In this document: piece by piece, positions 7,540 through 14,573 of the stretch
Position numbering within the stretch: the first letter of the stretch is position 1
Layout of the letters: each line of letters begins with the position of its first letter
Translations under genes and position numbers: made by a program
From: Bacteroidetes bacterium 4572_114
Lineage (GTDB): Bacteria > Bacteroidota > Bacteroidia > Bacteroidales > 4484-276
Direction: 5' to 3'
DNA: 14,573 bases
NCBI GenBank assembly: GCA_002254335.1
Contig: NIVA01000068.1
Coordinates: forward strand, 1-14,573
The notes under the pieces: model-generated
What the model was told of the DNA's origin: nothing
The model's input: the letters and a program-made list of their open reading frames with translations, nothing else
Databases searched by the model: none

Positions 7540-7585
7540 ATTCATCGCTTCCAAATTTAATTATAATTATTGAATGGGGCCAAAA

Positions 7586-7668
7586 AGCTGTCAGACAGTT
7601 GTCTGTTAAATTGCATACTGAAGTTAAAGTATAATGTATTTGGCTTCTAATAAAACTGTCTGACAGCT
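7586..7668. repeat. Hairpin-ended element, family B, copy in second tandem unit
   Basis: Same 15-bp arms at 7586-7600 and 7654-7668, again 83 bp overall. The interior differs from the first copy at only a few positions. The flanking family A-like end is degraded here (GAATGGGGCCAAAAA). Confidence 0.8.
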
Positions 7669-7693
7669 ATTCATCGTAGAATGAGCTCTATAA

Positions 7694-7773
7694 AGTCAGG
7701 GCTTGAATATATTTGCAAATTACTACAAATATAAAATCCGGCAATTAGTTTGTCAGGAATTCAAACCCTGACT
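7694..7773. repeat. Inverted-repeat element, 80 bp
   Basis: AGTCAGGGCTTGAA (7694-7707) pairs with TTCAAACCCTGACT (7760-7773), 13 of 14 positions, around an AT-rich 52-bp interior. The size is close to the hairpin elements just upstream but the arm sequence differs. It lies between the duplicated leader and the secA upstream region. There is no coding capacity. Confidence 0.6.
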
Positions 7774-7810
7774 ACCGCCAATTTCCGTCATCCGTCACCC
7801 GACATTTTTT

Positions 7811-7925
7811 TCTCCATCCATCCACCTCTCCAACACTCCATCCCTCCATCCCTCCATCTCTCCAACACTCCATTCTTCCATTCTTCCATTCTTCCATCAT
7901 TCCATCTTTCCCTCCCCCCTTTCCA
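7811..7925. repeat. C/T-rich degenerate heptamer/octamer repeat
   Basis: Units based on CTCCATC and CTCCAAC (7 bp) pass into CCATTCTT (8 bp, three clean copies near 7869-7895) and end in a C/T run. It lies directly upstream of the likely secA promoter. It is a slippage-prone low-complexity tract, not coding in any frame with plausible composition. Confidence 0.75.
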
Positions 7926-7935
7926 TTAATTCAAT

Positions 7936-7943
7936 TACTTTTG
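7936..7943 (+). promoter_or_regulatory. Likely -7 box of secA promoter
   Basis: TACTTTTG fits the Bacteroidota TAnnTTTG consensus and lies about 115 bp before the secA start. The expected -33 region falls in the C/T-rich tract and has no exact TTTG. Start site and leader length (about 110 nt) are inferred. Confidence 0.4.
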
Positions 7944-8058
7944 CATTATTATCCTGCTGCCATCATGACACCAAAAAGGTAGAAACTTAAACAATATTCA
8001 ACGGGCATTATTGTTGATGTTTGACGGCTTCGACTAAAAATGAAAACGCACATTTATT

Positions 8059-11000
8059 ATGTTTAAAAATATTTTCAAGAAAATTGTAGGGTCAAAATCA
8101 TTGCGTGACAATAAGCAACTCGACCCAATTCTTAAAACCACGCTTGAAGCTTATGAAACTATTAAAAGCCTAAGCAACGATGAATTAAGGGCAAAAACCC
8201 TTGAATTTAAAAAGCGCATCAACGATTATATTGCCGATGATGAGAACAAGATAAAAGAGATAAAAGAACGGATCAGCAACGATCTGGAAATGAACGTTGA
8301 CGAAAAGGAAAAGCTGTACGAAACTATTGATAAACTCGAAAAATCGAGTTACGGGAAGTCGCAGGAAATACTTGATCAACTCCTGCCCGAGGCATTTTCG
8401 GTGATGAAAGAAACTGCTAAAAGGTTCAAGGAAAACGAAACGGTGGAAGTAACGGCAACCCAGATGGACCGCGACCTGGCAGCGAGATACGACAACATAA
8501 ATATTGTTGACGATAAAGCATACTACGACAATAAATGGATGGCTGGCGGGACCATGATCAAATGGGACATGGTACATTACGACGTACAGATTGTTGGCGG
8601 CGTGGTATTGCACCAGGGAAAAATTGCCGAGATGGCTACCGGTGAAGGTAAAACACTGGTGGCTACATTACCGGTTTACCTTAATGCACTTCCCGGAAAG
8701 GGCGTGCACATAGTTACCGTGAACGATTACCTCGCCAAGCGCGACTCGGAGTGGATGGGTTTGCTTTTCCAGTTTCATGGATTAACTGTTGACTGCATCG
8801 ATAAACACGAGCCAAACTCAGAATCCAGGAGGAAGGCTTACCTTTCGGATATTTGTTACGGCACCAACAACGAATTTGGTTTCGATTACCTCCGCGACAA
8901 TATGACAGGCAACCCTGATGAACTGGTGCAGCGGCCCCACAACTATGTTATTGTAGATGAGGTTGACTCGGTGCTGATTGATGATGCCCGTACCCCGCTT
9001 ATTATTTCCGGCCCCACGCCCAAAGGCGAAAACCAACTTTTTGATGAGCTTAAGCCCAACGTACAAAAACTTTATAGCGCACAGCGCAGCCTTGTTACTA
9101 AGTTACTTGCCGAAGCAAAACAATTGCTCGCACGCGATAATGTGAGCGATGATGACCAGAAAAAAGGCGGGGAACAATTGCTCAGGGCGCATATGGGCCT
9201 CCCAAAAACAAAAGCTGTTATTAAGTTCCTTAGCGAACCAGGCATGAAGTCGCTGATGACAAAAACTGAGGGGTTTTATATGCAGGAGCAAAGTAAGCAC
9301 ATGCACATCATTACCGATGAGCTGTACTTTGTGATTGACGAAAAAAATAATTCCATAGAGCTTACCGAGAAAGGCATCGACCTGTTGAGCAAATCGTACG
9401 ATGATGTTGATTTCTTCATACTTCCCGACCTGGGCGCCGACCTGGCGGAACTCGATAATTCTGACCTCTCTGATAAAAAGAAGTTGGAAAAGAAAGATAA
9501 ACTGACACAGGATTACTCGGTGAAATCTGAAAGGGTACACTCGGTAAACCAGTTGTTGCGGGCCTATTCGATGTTTGAAAGAGATGTGGAATATGTGTTG
9601 ATGGACAACAAGGTAAAGATTGTTGACGAGTCAACCGGACGCATCCTTGAAGGCCGTCGATATTCTGATGGTTTGCACCAAGCGATAGAAGCCAAGGAAA
9701 ATGTAAAGATTGAAGCAGCTACCCAGACTTATGCCACCGTTACACTGCAAAACTATTTCAGGATGTACAATAAGCTGGCGGGCATGACCGGTACTGCTGA
9801 AACCGAGGCTGGCGAATTTTGGGACATTTACAAGCTTGATGTTGTGGTAATCCCTACCAACAGGCCAATTGTCCGCGACGACAGGGAGGACCTGGTGTAT
9901 AAAACTACCCGCGAAAAGTTTAATGCTGTTATTGCCGAAATTGAAGATCTGGTCAGGAAAAAGAGGCCGGTTTTGGTGGGCACCACTTCCGTTGAAATTT
10001 CGGAATTATTGAGCAGGATGCTTACCCGGAAACATGTTGCGCACAGTGTGCTCAATGCCAAGCTGCACCAGAAAGAGGCCGATATTGTTGCCGAGGCCGG
10101 CAGCCCTGGCAAAGTTACCATTGCTACCAACATGGCAGGCCGTGGTACCGACATTAAGTTGGGGGCTGGCGTGAAGGAAGCCGGTGGGCTTGCAATTATT
10201 GGCACCGAACGACATGAATCACGGCGTGTTGACCGGCAGTTACGTGGCCGGTCGGGCCGTCAGGGAGACGCTGGTAGTTCCCAGTTTTTTGTAACCCTCG
10301 AAGATGACCTTATGAGGATGTTCGGCTCCGAAAGGATTTCTAAAATTATGGACAGGATAGGCATCGAGGATGGCGAAGTCATACAACATTCGATGATTAC
10401 CAAATCCATTGAGCGGGCACAGAGAAAAGTGGAGGAAAACAACTTCGGAATCCGTAAACGTTTGTTGGAGTACGATGATATTATGAATGCCCAGCGTGAG
10501 GTGATTTACAAAAAGCGCCGCCATGCACTGTTCGGCGAGCGCCTTGGCGTTGATATTTCTAATATGATGTTCGACCTGTGCGAACAAATGGTTTTGGATT
10601 ATCAGGATAAAGGCGATTTCGAGGGTTTCCGTATGGAGATGATCAGGGATATGGCAATAGATGCACCCTTTGAGGAAAAAGAGTTTCTGCAAGGCAATGC
10701 AAACGAAGTGGCCGAGAAACTTTTCAAGCATGTTTACGAGGCCTACAAAAATAAAATGAAACTTATTGCCGAAAAGGCCTATCCAATTATTAAGGATGTT
10801 TATGAAGGTGACAACAACTACGAACATATTGCCGTCCCGATTACCGATGGCATACGCACCAGGCAAATTGTTACCAACCTGAAAAAAGCTTACGAAGATG
10901 AAGGCCGTGAGATTATTTCATCAATGGAAAAAAATGTTACCCTCGGCACTATCGATGAAGCCTGGAAAGAACATCTCCGCGAAATGGACGACCTGAAACA

Positions 11001-11358
11001 ATCCGTCCAGAATGCAACTTATGAACAAAAGGACCCGTTGCTGATCTATAAACTTGAATCATTTGAACTTTTCAAGGCAATGCTTCAAAAGATCAACCGC
11101 GAAATCACATCTTTCCTGCTGAAAGGAAACCTGCCCATCCAGGACCCAAGTAATGTCCGCGAAGCACAAATCCCCAGGCGCACCGACCGCAGAAGGCTGA
11201 AGGAGGGCCGGCAGGATTTATTATCGCAGTCGCATAGCAAAACCCAGGAAAAGCAAAAACCCCAACCCGTTAAAGTTGAAAAAAAAGTAGGCCGGAACGA
11301 AGCCTGCCCCTGTGGCAGCGGCAAAAAGTATAAACATTGCCATGGGAGAGGGCAGTAA
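8059..11358 (+). CDS. secA: Preprotein translocase ATPase SecA
   Basis: 1,099 residues, the long SecA form usual for Bacteroidota. SecA is the cytoplasmic motor that pushes unfolded preproteins through SecYEG. Visible parts: N-terminal FKNIFKKIVGSKSLRDNKQL; Walker A MATGEGKT at about 192-199; VIVDEVDSVLIDDARTPLII with the DEVD Walker B/DEAD box at about 300; the preprotein cross-linking region; the second helicase domain with TNMAGRGTDIKLG and GTERHESRRVDRQLRGRSGR; helical scaffold and wing regions; and the C-terminal zinc-binding motif CPCGSGKKYKHCHG starting at 1083. Residues 325-345 and 450-490 hold lysine-rich family-specific insertions. A nine-codon frame (8040-8066) overlaps the start. 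It is alone on its strand; no clear terminator follows. Confidence 0.98.
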   Translation: MFKNIFKKIVGSKSLRDNKQLDPILKTTLEAYETIKSLSNDELRAKTLEFKKRINDYIADDENKIKEIKERISNDLEMNVDEKEKLYETIDKLEKSSYGKSQEILDQLLPEAFSVMKETAKRFKENETVEVTATQMDRDLAARYDNINIVDDKAYYDNKWMAGGTMIKWDMVHYDVQIVGGVVLHQGKIAEMATGEGKTLVATLPVYLNALPGKGVHIVTVNDYLAKRDSEWMGLLFQFHGLTVDCIDKHEPNSESRRKAYLSDICYGTNNEFGFDYLRDNMTGNPDELVQRPHNYVIVDEVDSVLIDDARTPLIISGPTPKGENQLFDELKPNVQKLYSAQRSLVTKLLAEAKQLLARDNVSDDDQKKGGEQLLRAHMGLPKTKAVIKFLSEPGMKSLMTKTEGFYMQEQSKHMHIITDELYFVIDEKNNSIELTEKGIDLLSKSYDDVDFFILPDLGADLAELDNSDLSDKKKLEKKDKLTQDYSVKSERVHSVNQLLRAYSMFERDVEYVLMDNKVKIVDESTGRILEGRRYSDGLHQAIEAKENVKIEAATQTYATVTLQNYFRMYNKLAGMTGTAETEAGEFWDIYKLDVVVIPTNRPIVRDDREDLVYKTTREKFNAVIAEIEDLVRKKRPVLVGTTSVEISELLSRMLTRKHVAHSVLNAKLHQKEADIVAEAGSPGKVTIATNMAGRGTDIKLGAGVKEAGGLAIIGTERHESRRVDRQLRGRSGRQGDAGSSQFFVTLEDDLMRMFGSERISKIMDRIGIEDGEVIQHSMITKSIERAQRKVEENNFGIRKRLLEYDDIMNAQREVIYKKRRHALFGERLGVDISNMMFDLCEQMVLDYQDKGDFEGFRMEMIRDMAIDAPFEEKEFLQGNANEVAEKLFKHVYEAYKNKMKLIAEKAYPIIKDVYEGDNNYEHIAVPITDGIRTRQIVTNLKKAYEDEGREIISSMEKNVTLGTIDEAWKEHLREMDDLKQSVQNATYEQKDPLLIYKLESFELFKAMLQKINREITSFLLKGNLPIQDPSNVREAQIPRRTDRRRLKEGRQDLLSQSHSKTQEKQKPQPVKVEKKVGRNEACPCGSGKKYKHCHGRGQ

Positions 11359-11373
11359 ATAGGGACTGATATC

Positions 11374-11442
11374 AGATGTAAGATGTAAGATGTAAGATGT
11401 AAGATGTAAGATGTAAGATGTAAGATGTAAGATGTAAGATGT
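11374..11442. repeat. AGATGTA heptamer tandem repeat, 9.9 copies
   Basis: Nine exact copies of AGATGTA plus six further bases, starting 15 bp after the secA stop. A short palindrome CTGATATCAG (11366-11375) runs into it. Perfect uniformity suggests recent expansion and likely copy-number variation between strains. It is downstream of secA and beyond the 3' end of the toxin gene, so no coding effect is expected. Confidence 0.95.
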
Positions 11443-11560
11443 TTGATTTTTAATGTGTGGGTTTTAGTTATCAATGCATGTACATTATATGGGGAGCTTA
11501 AAATTCGATATTCAAAATCCCCCCCCTTCCAATGGGCAGTATTAACCAAAAATGGCATTT

Positions 11561-11887
11561 TCATGGAATCAGTTTTATAAGTTCCAGTATCTCTTTATTG
11601 GAAATGTTTTCCATGTCGGATTTGTCATAAATGGTAAGTAAAAAAACCGTTCCCCTTTTAAAAACAATATGTGTAATAATCCTTGCGCCACCAGATTTCC
11701 CTTTTCCTTTACTGGCAATTGCGAGGCGTATTTTGTGGCAATTATATCCAATGGAAGTTCCTGTGCTTGGTTCTTCCTTTAATTCACTTATTAGTGTCTG
11801 GATTTCCTGTTTAAGAGACGGGAATTTTTTCATCAGGCGTTTTGCCTGCCGTTCAAAAACGGATATGGTATTAACATTAAAGCTCAT
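11561..11887 (-). CDS. RelE/HigB-type toxin of a type II toxin-antitoxin pair
   Basis: 108 residues from ATG at 11887; the frame opens at 11908, but MSFNVNTISVFERQAKRLMK is the natural family N-terminus and overlaps the antitoxin end by 11 bp. Features: helical FERQAKRLMKKFPSLKQEIQTLISEL, then a strand block CHKIRLAIASKGKGKSGGAR with IITHIVFKRGTVFLLTIYDK and a C-terminal helix NKEILELIK. The K/R-rich KGKSGGARII stretch is characteristic of RelE/HigB-like ribosome-dependent mRNA interferases. Likely neutralised by the upstream gene product. Sure of the superfamily, not of the exact subfamily. Confidence 0.8.
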   Translation of the reverse strand: MSFNVNTISVFERQAKRLMKKFPSLKQEIQTLISELKEEPSTGTSIGYNCHKIRLAIASKGKGKSGGARIITHIVFKRGTVFLLTIYDKSDMENISNKEILELIKLIP

Positions 11888-12098
11888 CGAGAAAATCTTC
11901 TGCATCACGGGCTGGTATTTTCCCCTCCTTTATTTGCTTCATTTCTTCAACTGCTTCAGCAAGCTCGAACAAGAATATTTTTTTATTCCTCAATCGCTCC
12001 AGCTCCTCAAGATCTTTTTTTATTTGTTCCCAATCTTGCATGGGTAGCTGAATAGCATTTTTATGCCCCTGTCCATCGGTTATGTATTGTAAATTCAT
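11877..12098 (-). CDS. Antitoxin partner of RelE/HigB-type toxin
   Basis: 73 residues from ATG at 12098; an earlier in-frame ATG at 12125 would add nine residues, but MNLQYITDGQGHKNAIQLPM is the typical start of these antitoxins. A short strand-rich N-terminus (residues 1-20) is followed by a highly charged helical stretch (DWEQIKKDLEELERLRNKK, then ELAEAVEEMKQIKEGKIPAR) and an acidic C-terminus DAEDFLDEL, the kind of tail that wraps a toxin. It is encoded first, with 11-bp overlap into the toxin gene, the usual order for this type. The exact DNA-binding family (Phd-like or other) is not certain. It probably represses its own promoter. Confidence 0.75.
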   Translation of the reverse strand: MNLQYITDGQGHKNAIQLPMQDWEQIKKDLEELERLRNKKIFLFELAEAVEEMKQIKEGKIPARDAEDFLDEL

Positions 12099-12159
12099 TT
12101 TGTACAAGATTACTGTGTGATTCAAATAATTTTTGTCGTTGTATAACTACCCAATTTTA

Positions 12160-12167
12160 CAAAAGTA
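12160..12167 (-). promoter_or_regulatory. Likely -7 box of toxin-antitoxin operon
   Basis: The minus strand reads TACTTTTG, a TAnnTTTG match, about 62 bp before the antitoxin start. A T-rich stretch lies at the -33 position, without an exact TTTG. Confidence 0.4.
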
Positions 12168-12240
12168 CAAATCTTTAATTATTCATTTTTAAAAACAGGT
12201 TAAATATTATTTTGGAGAGAAGAAAAAAGGACAATTTCTG

Positions 12241-12262
12241 AAAAACATCAACAGATGTTTTT
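12241..12262. repeat. Small hairpin in intergenic region
   Basis: AAAAACATC, loop AACA, GATGTTTTT form a 9-bp stem. It lies between the divergent toxin-antitoxin operon and the remnant gene. A terminator role is possible but the stem is AT-rich. Apart from this the stretch 12126-12299 shows only AT-rich sequence and the promoter box listed above. Confidence 0.35.
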
Positions 12263-12299
12263 ACTCACAGAACATCATAAAAATATTCAGCCCTATTAA

Positions 12300-12645
12300 G
12301 CAGTAACTTTGATATTTGAAATATTATGTACTTTTGAGAAAAATACTAAATATGAAGAAATCCCTTTTGTGAAATTATCTGAAGCCAGCCCGATGAAAGA
12401 ATGGGGCTAAAATTCCTTCTTATAAATATAGAGAACTTATGGAAACCATATCAACACAAGCAGAAACTCAATTTGTGTCAACTGCCCAAAAATTGAGAAT
12501 TGATGGAATTGAAGAATGGAAAAAGAAAACAGCATTGAGGTTAATTGTTAAAGGGTATTCAAATTCAATAATAATGGACGCAACTAATTTAAGCGAAAAT
12601 GAAATTGAAAAAATACGAGAACTAAATCAGTTGAAACTGGATTAA
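12300..12645 (+). pseudogene. Probable frameshifted 3' remnant of a Rpn/PDDEXK-type transposase/nuclease gene
   Basis: The intact part (ATG 12439, 68 codons) encodes IDGIEEWKKKTALRLIVKGY and SNSIIMDATNLSENEIEKIR, matching the C-terminal tail of Rpn/PDDEXK-family proteins (..A..L...G.....I...TGLS.EEI.KL). The same frame is open upstream to 12397. Just before it, in another frame (12300-12407), a protein-like stretch reads TFEKNTKYEEIPFVKLSEAS then PMKEWG and stops. Together they suggest one ancestral reading frame broken by an indel near 12400, with the catalytic N-terminal domain lost. Alternatively 12439-12645 is a small functional gene. The family call rests on the tail only. Confidence 0.45.
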
Positions 12646-12738
12646 AAAACACTTATCGCAAGTATTAGTACAAGATTGGAAGAATTTGCCTTTCGTTTAA
12701 CCTAATTCCTATAGTCTAAAGACAAATAAAACATATCT

Positions 12739-12746
12739 TAAATTTG
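12739..12746 (+). promoter_or_regulatory. Likely -7 box of Asp-box protein gene
   Basis: TAAATTTG fits TAnnTTTG and lies 28 bp before the ATG at 12775, a typical short leader. No exact TTTG is found at the -33 position. Confidence 0.4.
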
Positions 12747-12774
12747 CAGGGATTTATCAACTAAATTTTTACTC

Positions 12775-14573
12775 ATGAATAAAAGGTTACTCAAAATTGC
12801 TGCTGTTGTACTCATCTTGTTTTCTGTAATTCTGATAAATAAGTTTTTCCGAAAAAGTGACAATCTGCTTCCTGAAAAGAGGCCCAACGACTGGTTCTAC
12901 CTGCAACGGGCTTATCCCTACAACGAAATTAATTACACAGCTTATCGCGATGCCCTGGCTCAGGCTGCGAAAATGAAAGAAGAATATAAATTGCACGATA
13001 ACCGTGTTTCCTGGGAATTTGCCGGGCCGGTGAATATTGGTGGCCGGGTTACCGCAGTTGCCATGCACCCCGCAAACATGGATATGTTTTATGTTGGTGC
13101 GGCATCGGGCGGGGTGTTTAAAACTGAAGATGCCGGTGGTTCGTGGACTCCCGTTTTCGATGATCAACTTAGTTTGTCAATTGGCGATATTGCGCTGGCT
13201 CCATCAAATCCTGAAATTATTTATGTAGGTACCGGTGAGGCCAATCCCGGCGGAGGTTCGTTGGCTTACGACGGGTTAGGGGTTTTTAGGTCGGATGATG
13301 GCGGGAATACCTGGGAAAACCTTGGTTTGGAGGAAAGCGGAAGTATCGGCCGTTTGGCGGTGCACCCACAAAATCCTGATATCTGTTATGTGGCGGCCAT
13401 GGGAAGGATGTTCTCGACCAACGAACAGCGCGGTGTTTTTAAAACAACCGATGGCGGCCAAAGCTGGGAAAATATTCTATACCTAACAGATTCCACCGGG
13501 GCAATCGACATTGTAATCCATCCCGAGAACCCGGATATTTTATATGCTTGCACATGGGAACGTACACGCCGCCCCGACAAGCGAAATTATGGCGGTGAAA
13601 CCTGCGGTATTTACAGGACAAATGATGGTGGCGAAAACTGGGAGGAACTTTCCAACGGCCTGCCCGGCGGCCCCAATGTGGGCAGGATTGGGATTTCCAT
13701 TTCACAGTCTGATCCTGAAATACTGTACGCCATATATGCGGATAAAACCGGTTATTTCGATGGGGTTTTCAAAACCACCAACAATGGCGATACCTGGACA
13801 CAAACCAACGATGGGGCACTCAGCAACATCTATTCATCCTACGGCTGGTGGTTTGGCCGGATCAGGGTCGATCCAACCGATCCGGACATTGTTTATGGAA
13901 TTGGTTTTGATCTGTATAAAACAAGCAACGGTGGTAACTCATGGTCAAATATTGGCTGGTCGGTGCATGTTGACCAGCATGGATTGAATGCACACCCATT
14001 GAACAGTAATTTTCTGGTGCTTGGAAATGATGGCGGAGTTTATACATCACAAAATGGCGGAAGCTCCTGGGAACATCTTAATAATTTGCCTATCACCCAA
14101 TTTTATACTTCCGAAATGGATTATCAAAACCCCGACAGGTTGTATGGCGGAACCCAGGACAATGGCACCAACCGCACCATGACCGGTTCATGGGACGATT
14201 GGTCTAACATTTATGGTGGGGATGGGTTTTATGTTTTGGTCAATCCACAAAATAATCAATACGTTTACGCCGAATATCAGTATGGTGGCCTGGGGCGATC
14301 TACAAATGGGGGTTCTTCATTTTCGGGAGGGACAAATGGAATTGGATCTGACAGGTTTAACTGGATGTCGCCGCTGGCGTTTAACCCCAACAATCCGTCA
14401 ACACTTTATTTTGGTGGGAGCAAACTATATAAATCCACCAATCATGCAGCATCGTGGTCAGCCATCAGTCCTGATTTGACCAATGGCCCCGGCCAGTACA
14501 ACCAAACTTATGGGACAATTACAACCATTGCTGTTTCTCCGGTCAATGGCCAAATTATCTATGCAGGCACTGA
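12775..14573 (+). CDS. Asp-box (BNR) repeat exported protein, 3' end beyond window
   Basis: The frame runs open from ATG 12775 to the window end (599 codons seen). Residues 6-22 form a hydrophobic signal peptide or anchor (KIAAVVLILFSVILINKFF) without a lipobox Cys. From about residue 80 comes a beta-propeller-like series: WEFAGPVNIGGRVTAVAMHP, then repeated Asp-boxes of type DGG.(T/S)W with the aromatic near residues 124, 180, 231, 289, 341, 390, 432, 516 (Phe) and 561, each paired with a (N/D)P...(I/L)YVG-type strand. This is the VPS10/BNR/sialidase-like repeat seen in Bacteroidota surface and secreted proteins; GH74-type enzymes share the fold, but I see no proof of catalysis. A C-terminal type IX sorting domain, if any, would lie outside. 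Function unknown. Confidence 0.9.
   Translation, partial: MNKRLLKIAAVVLILFSVILINKFFRKSDNLLPEKRPNDWFYLQRAYPYNEINYTAYRDALAQAAKMKEEYKLHDNRVSWEFAGPVNIGGRVTAVAMHPANMDMFYVGAASGGVFKTEDAGGSWTPVFDDQLSLSIGDIALAPSNPEIIYVGTGEANPGGGSLAYDGLGVFRSDDGGNTWENLGLEESGSIGRLAVHPQNPDICYVAAMGRMFSTNEQRGVFKTTDGGQSWENILYLTDSTGAIDIVIHPENPDILYACTWERTRRPDKRNYGGETCGIYRTNDGGENWEELSNGLPGGPNVGRIGISISQSDPEILYAIYADKTGYFDGVFKTTNNGDTWTQTNDGALSNIYSSYGWWFGRIRVDPTDPDIVYGIGFDLYKTSNGGNSWSNIGWSVHVDQHGLNAHPLNSNFLVLGNDGGVYTSQNGGSSWEHLNNLPITQFYTSEMDYQNPDRLYGGTQDNGTNRTMTGSWDDWSNIYGGDGFYVLVNPQNNQYVYAEYQYGGLGRSTNGGSSFSGGTNGIGSDRFNWMSPLAFNPNNPSTLYFGGSKLYKSTNHAASWSAISPDLTNGPGQYNQTYGTITTIAVSPVNGQIIYAGT

Larger units (their letters stand above)
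7411..7669. repeat. Tandem duplication, 130 + 129 bp, starting at the methyltransferase start codon
   Basis: Units are 7411-7540 and 7541-7669, about 92% identical by hand alignment (about ten mismatches and one gap). Each starts TTCATCG, which in the first unit contains the methyltransferase start codon (complement CGATGAA); TTCATCG occurs a third time at 7670-7676, directly after the second unit. Each unit also carries CAAATTTAATTATAATTATT, and a hairpin-ended element (family B). Two units with no spacers exclude CRISPR. The gene's 5' leader appears to have been duplicated. Confidence 0.85.

Noticed and set aside
7411..7676. CRISPR-like array
   Set aside because: Only two long units stand directly side by side with no spacers and no cas genes nearby; it is a tandem duplication.
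10240..10866. 208-codon minus-strand frame inside secA
   Set aside because: Fully antisense to a well-conserved secA region; it has no recognisable domain and is a codon-bias shadow. The same applies to other antisense frames at 8185-8613, 9103-9540 and 9828-10205.
11631..12047. 138-codon plus-strand frame over the toxin-antitoxin genes
   Set aside because: It lies opposite two recognisable toxin-antitoxin proteins and has no domain features of its own.
13544..13987. 147-codon plus-strand frame within the Asp-box gene
   Set aside because: The other plus frame holds regular Asp-box repeats across this stretch and runs unbroken for 1.8 kb, so this is an overlap shadow.

Overview
The window looks like a chromosomal fragment of a Bacteroidota bacterium (Bacteroidales/Marinilabiliales-like; order is inference). 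The evidence is an outer-membrane TonB-dependent beta-barrel protein, a DUF5916 protein, a roughly 1,100-residue SecA with a C-terminal zinc-binding tail, an Asp-box (BNR) repeat secreted protein, TAnnTTTG-type -7 promoter boxes, AT-rich gaps and little sign of Shine-Dalgarno sequences. There are no rRNA, tRNA, CRISPR or integrase genes.

Layout. 1-2148: 3' part of a TonB-dependent receptor-like barrel gene. 2149-3100: gene-free stretch packed with inverted-repeat elements (a REP/BIME-like double palindrome, a MITE-like element with terminal inverted repeats, and a hairpin-ended element). 3101-6357: two-gene cluster with a 14-bp gap, holding a Rossmann methyltransferase-like protein whose motif order resembles bacterial GRAS proteins, followed by a DUF5916 outer-membrane protein. 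6358-6800: second copy of the MITE-like element, abutting the 3' remnant of a small membrane-protein gene. 6801-7415 (minus): small SAM-dependent methyltransferase that seems to lack an internal segment. 7411-7773: tandem duplication of about 130 bp beginning at that gene's start codon, each unit carrying perfect 15-bp inverted repeats, followed by another inverted repeat and a C/T-rich degenerate repeat. 8059-11358: secA. 11374-11442: nearly ten copies of AGATGTA. 11561-12098 (minus): RelE/HigB-type toxin-antitoxin pair. 12300-12645: probable frameshifted remnant of a Rpn/PDDEXK-type gene. 12775-end: Asp-box repeat protein, cut by the window end.

How it fits together. Several genes serve the cell envelope and export: SecA drives Sec export, the TonB-type receptor and DUF5916 protein are outer-membrane barrels, and the Asp-box protein is exported or membrane-anchored. 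The GRAS-like protein may work with DUF5916, but only proximity supports this. I see no complete new multi-gene system. The most notable items are the GRAS-like protein and the repeat ecology: related terminal inverted repeats recur in three intergenic regions, in places apparently nested, beside gene remnants and a duplicated gene leader.
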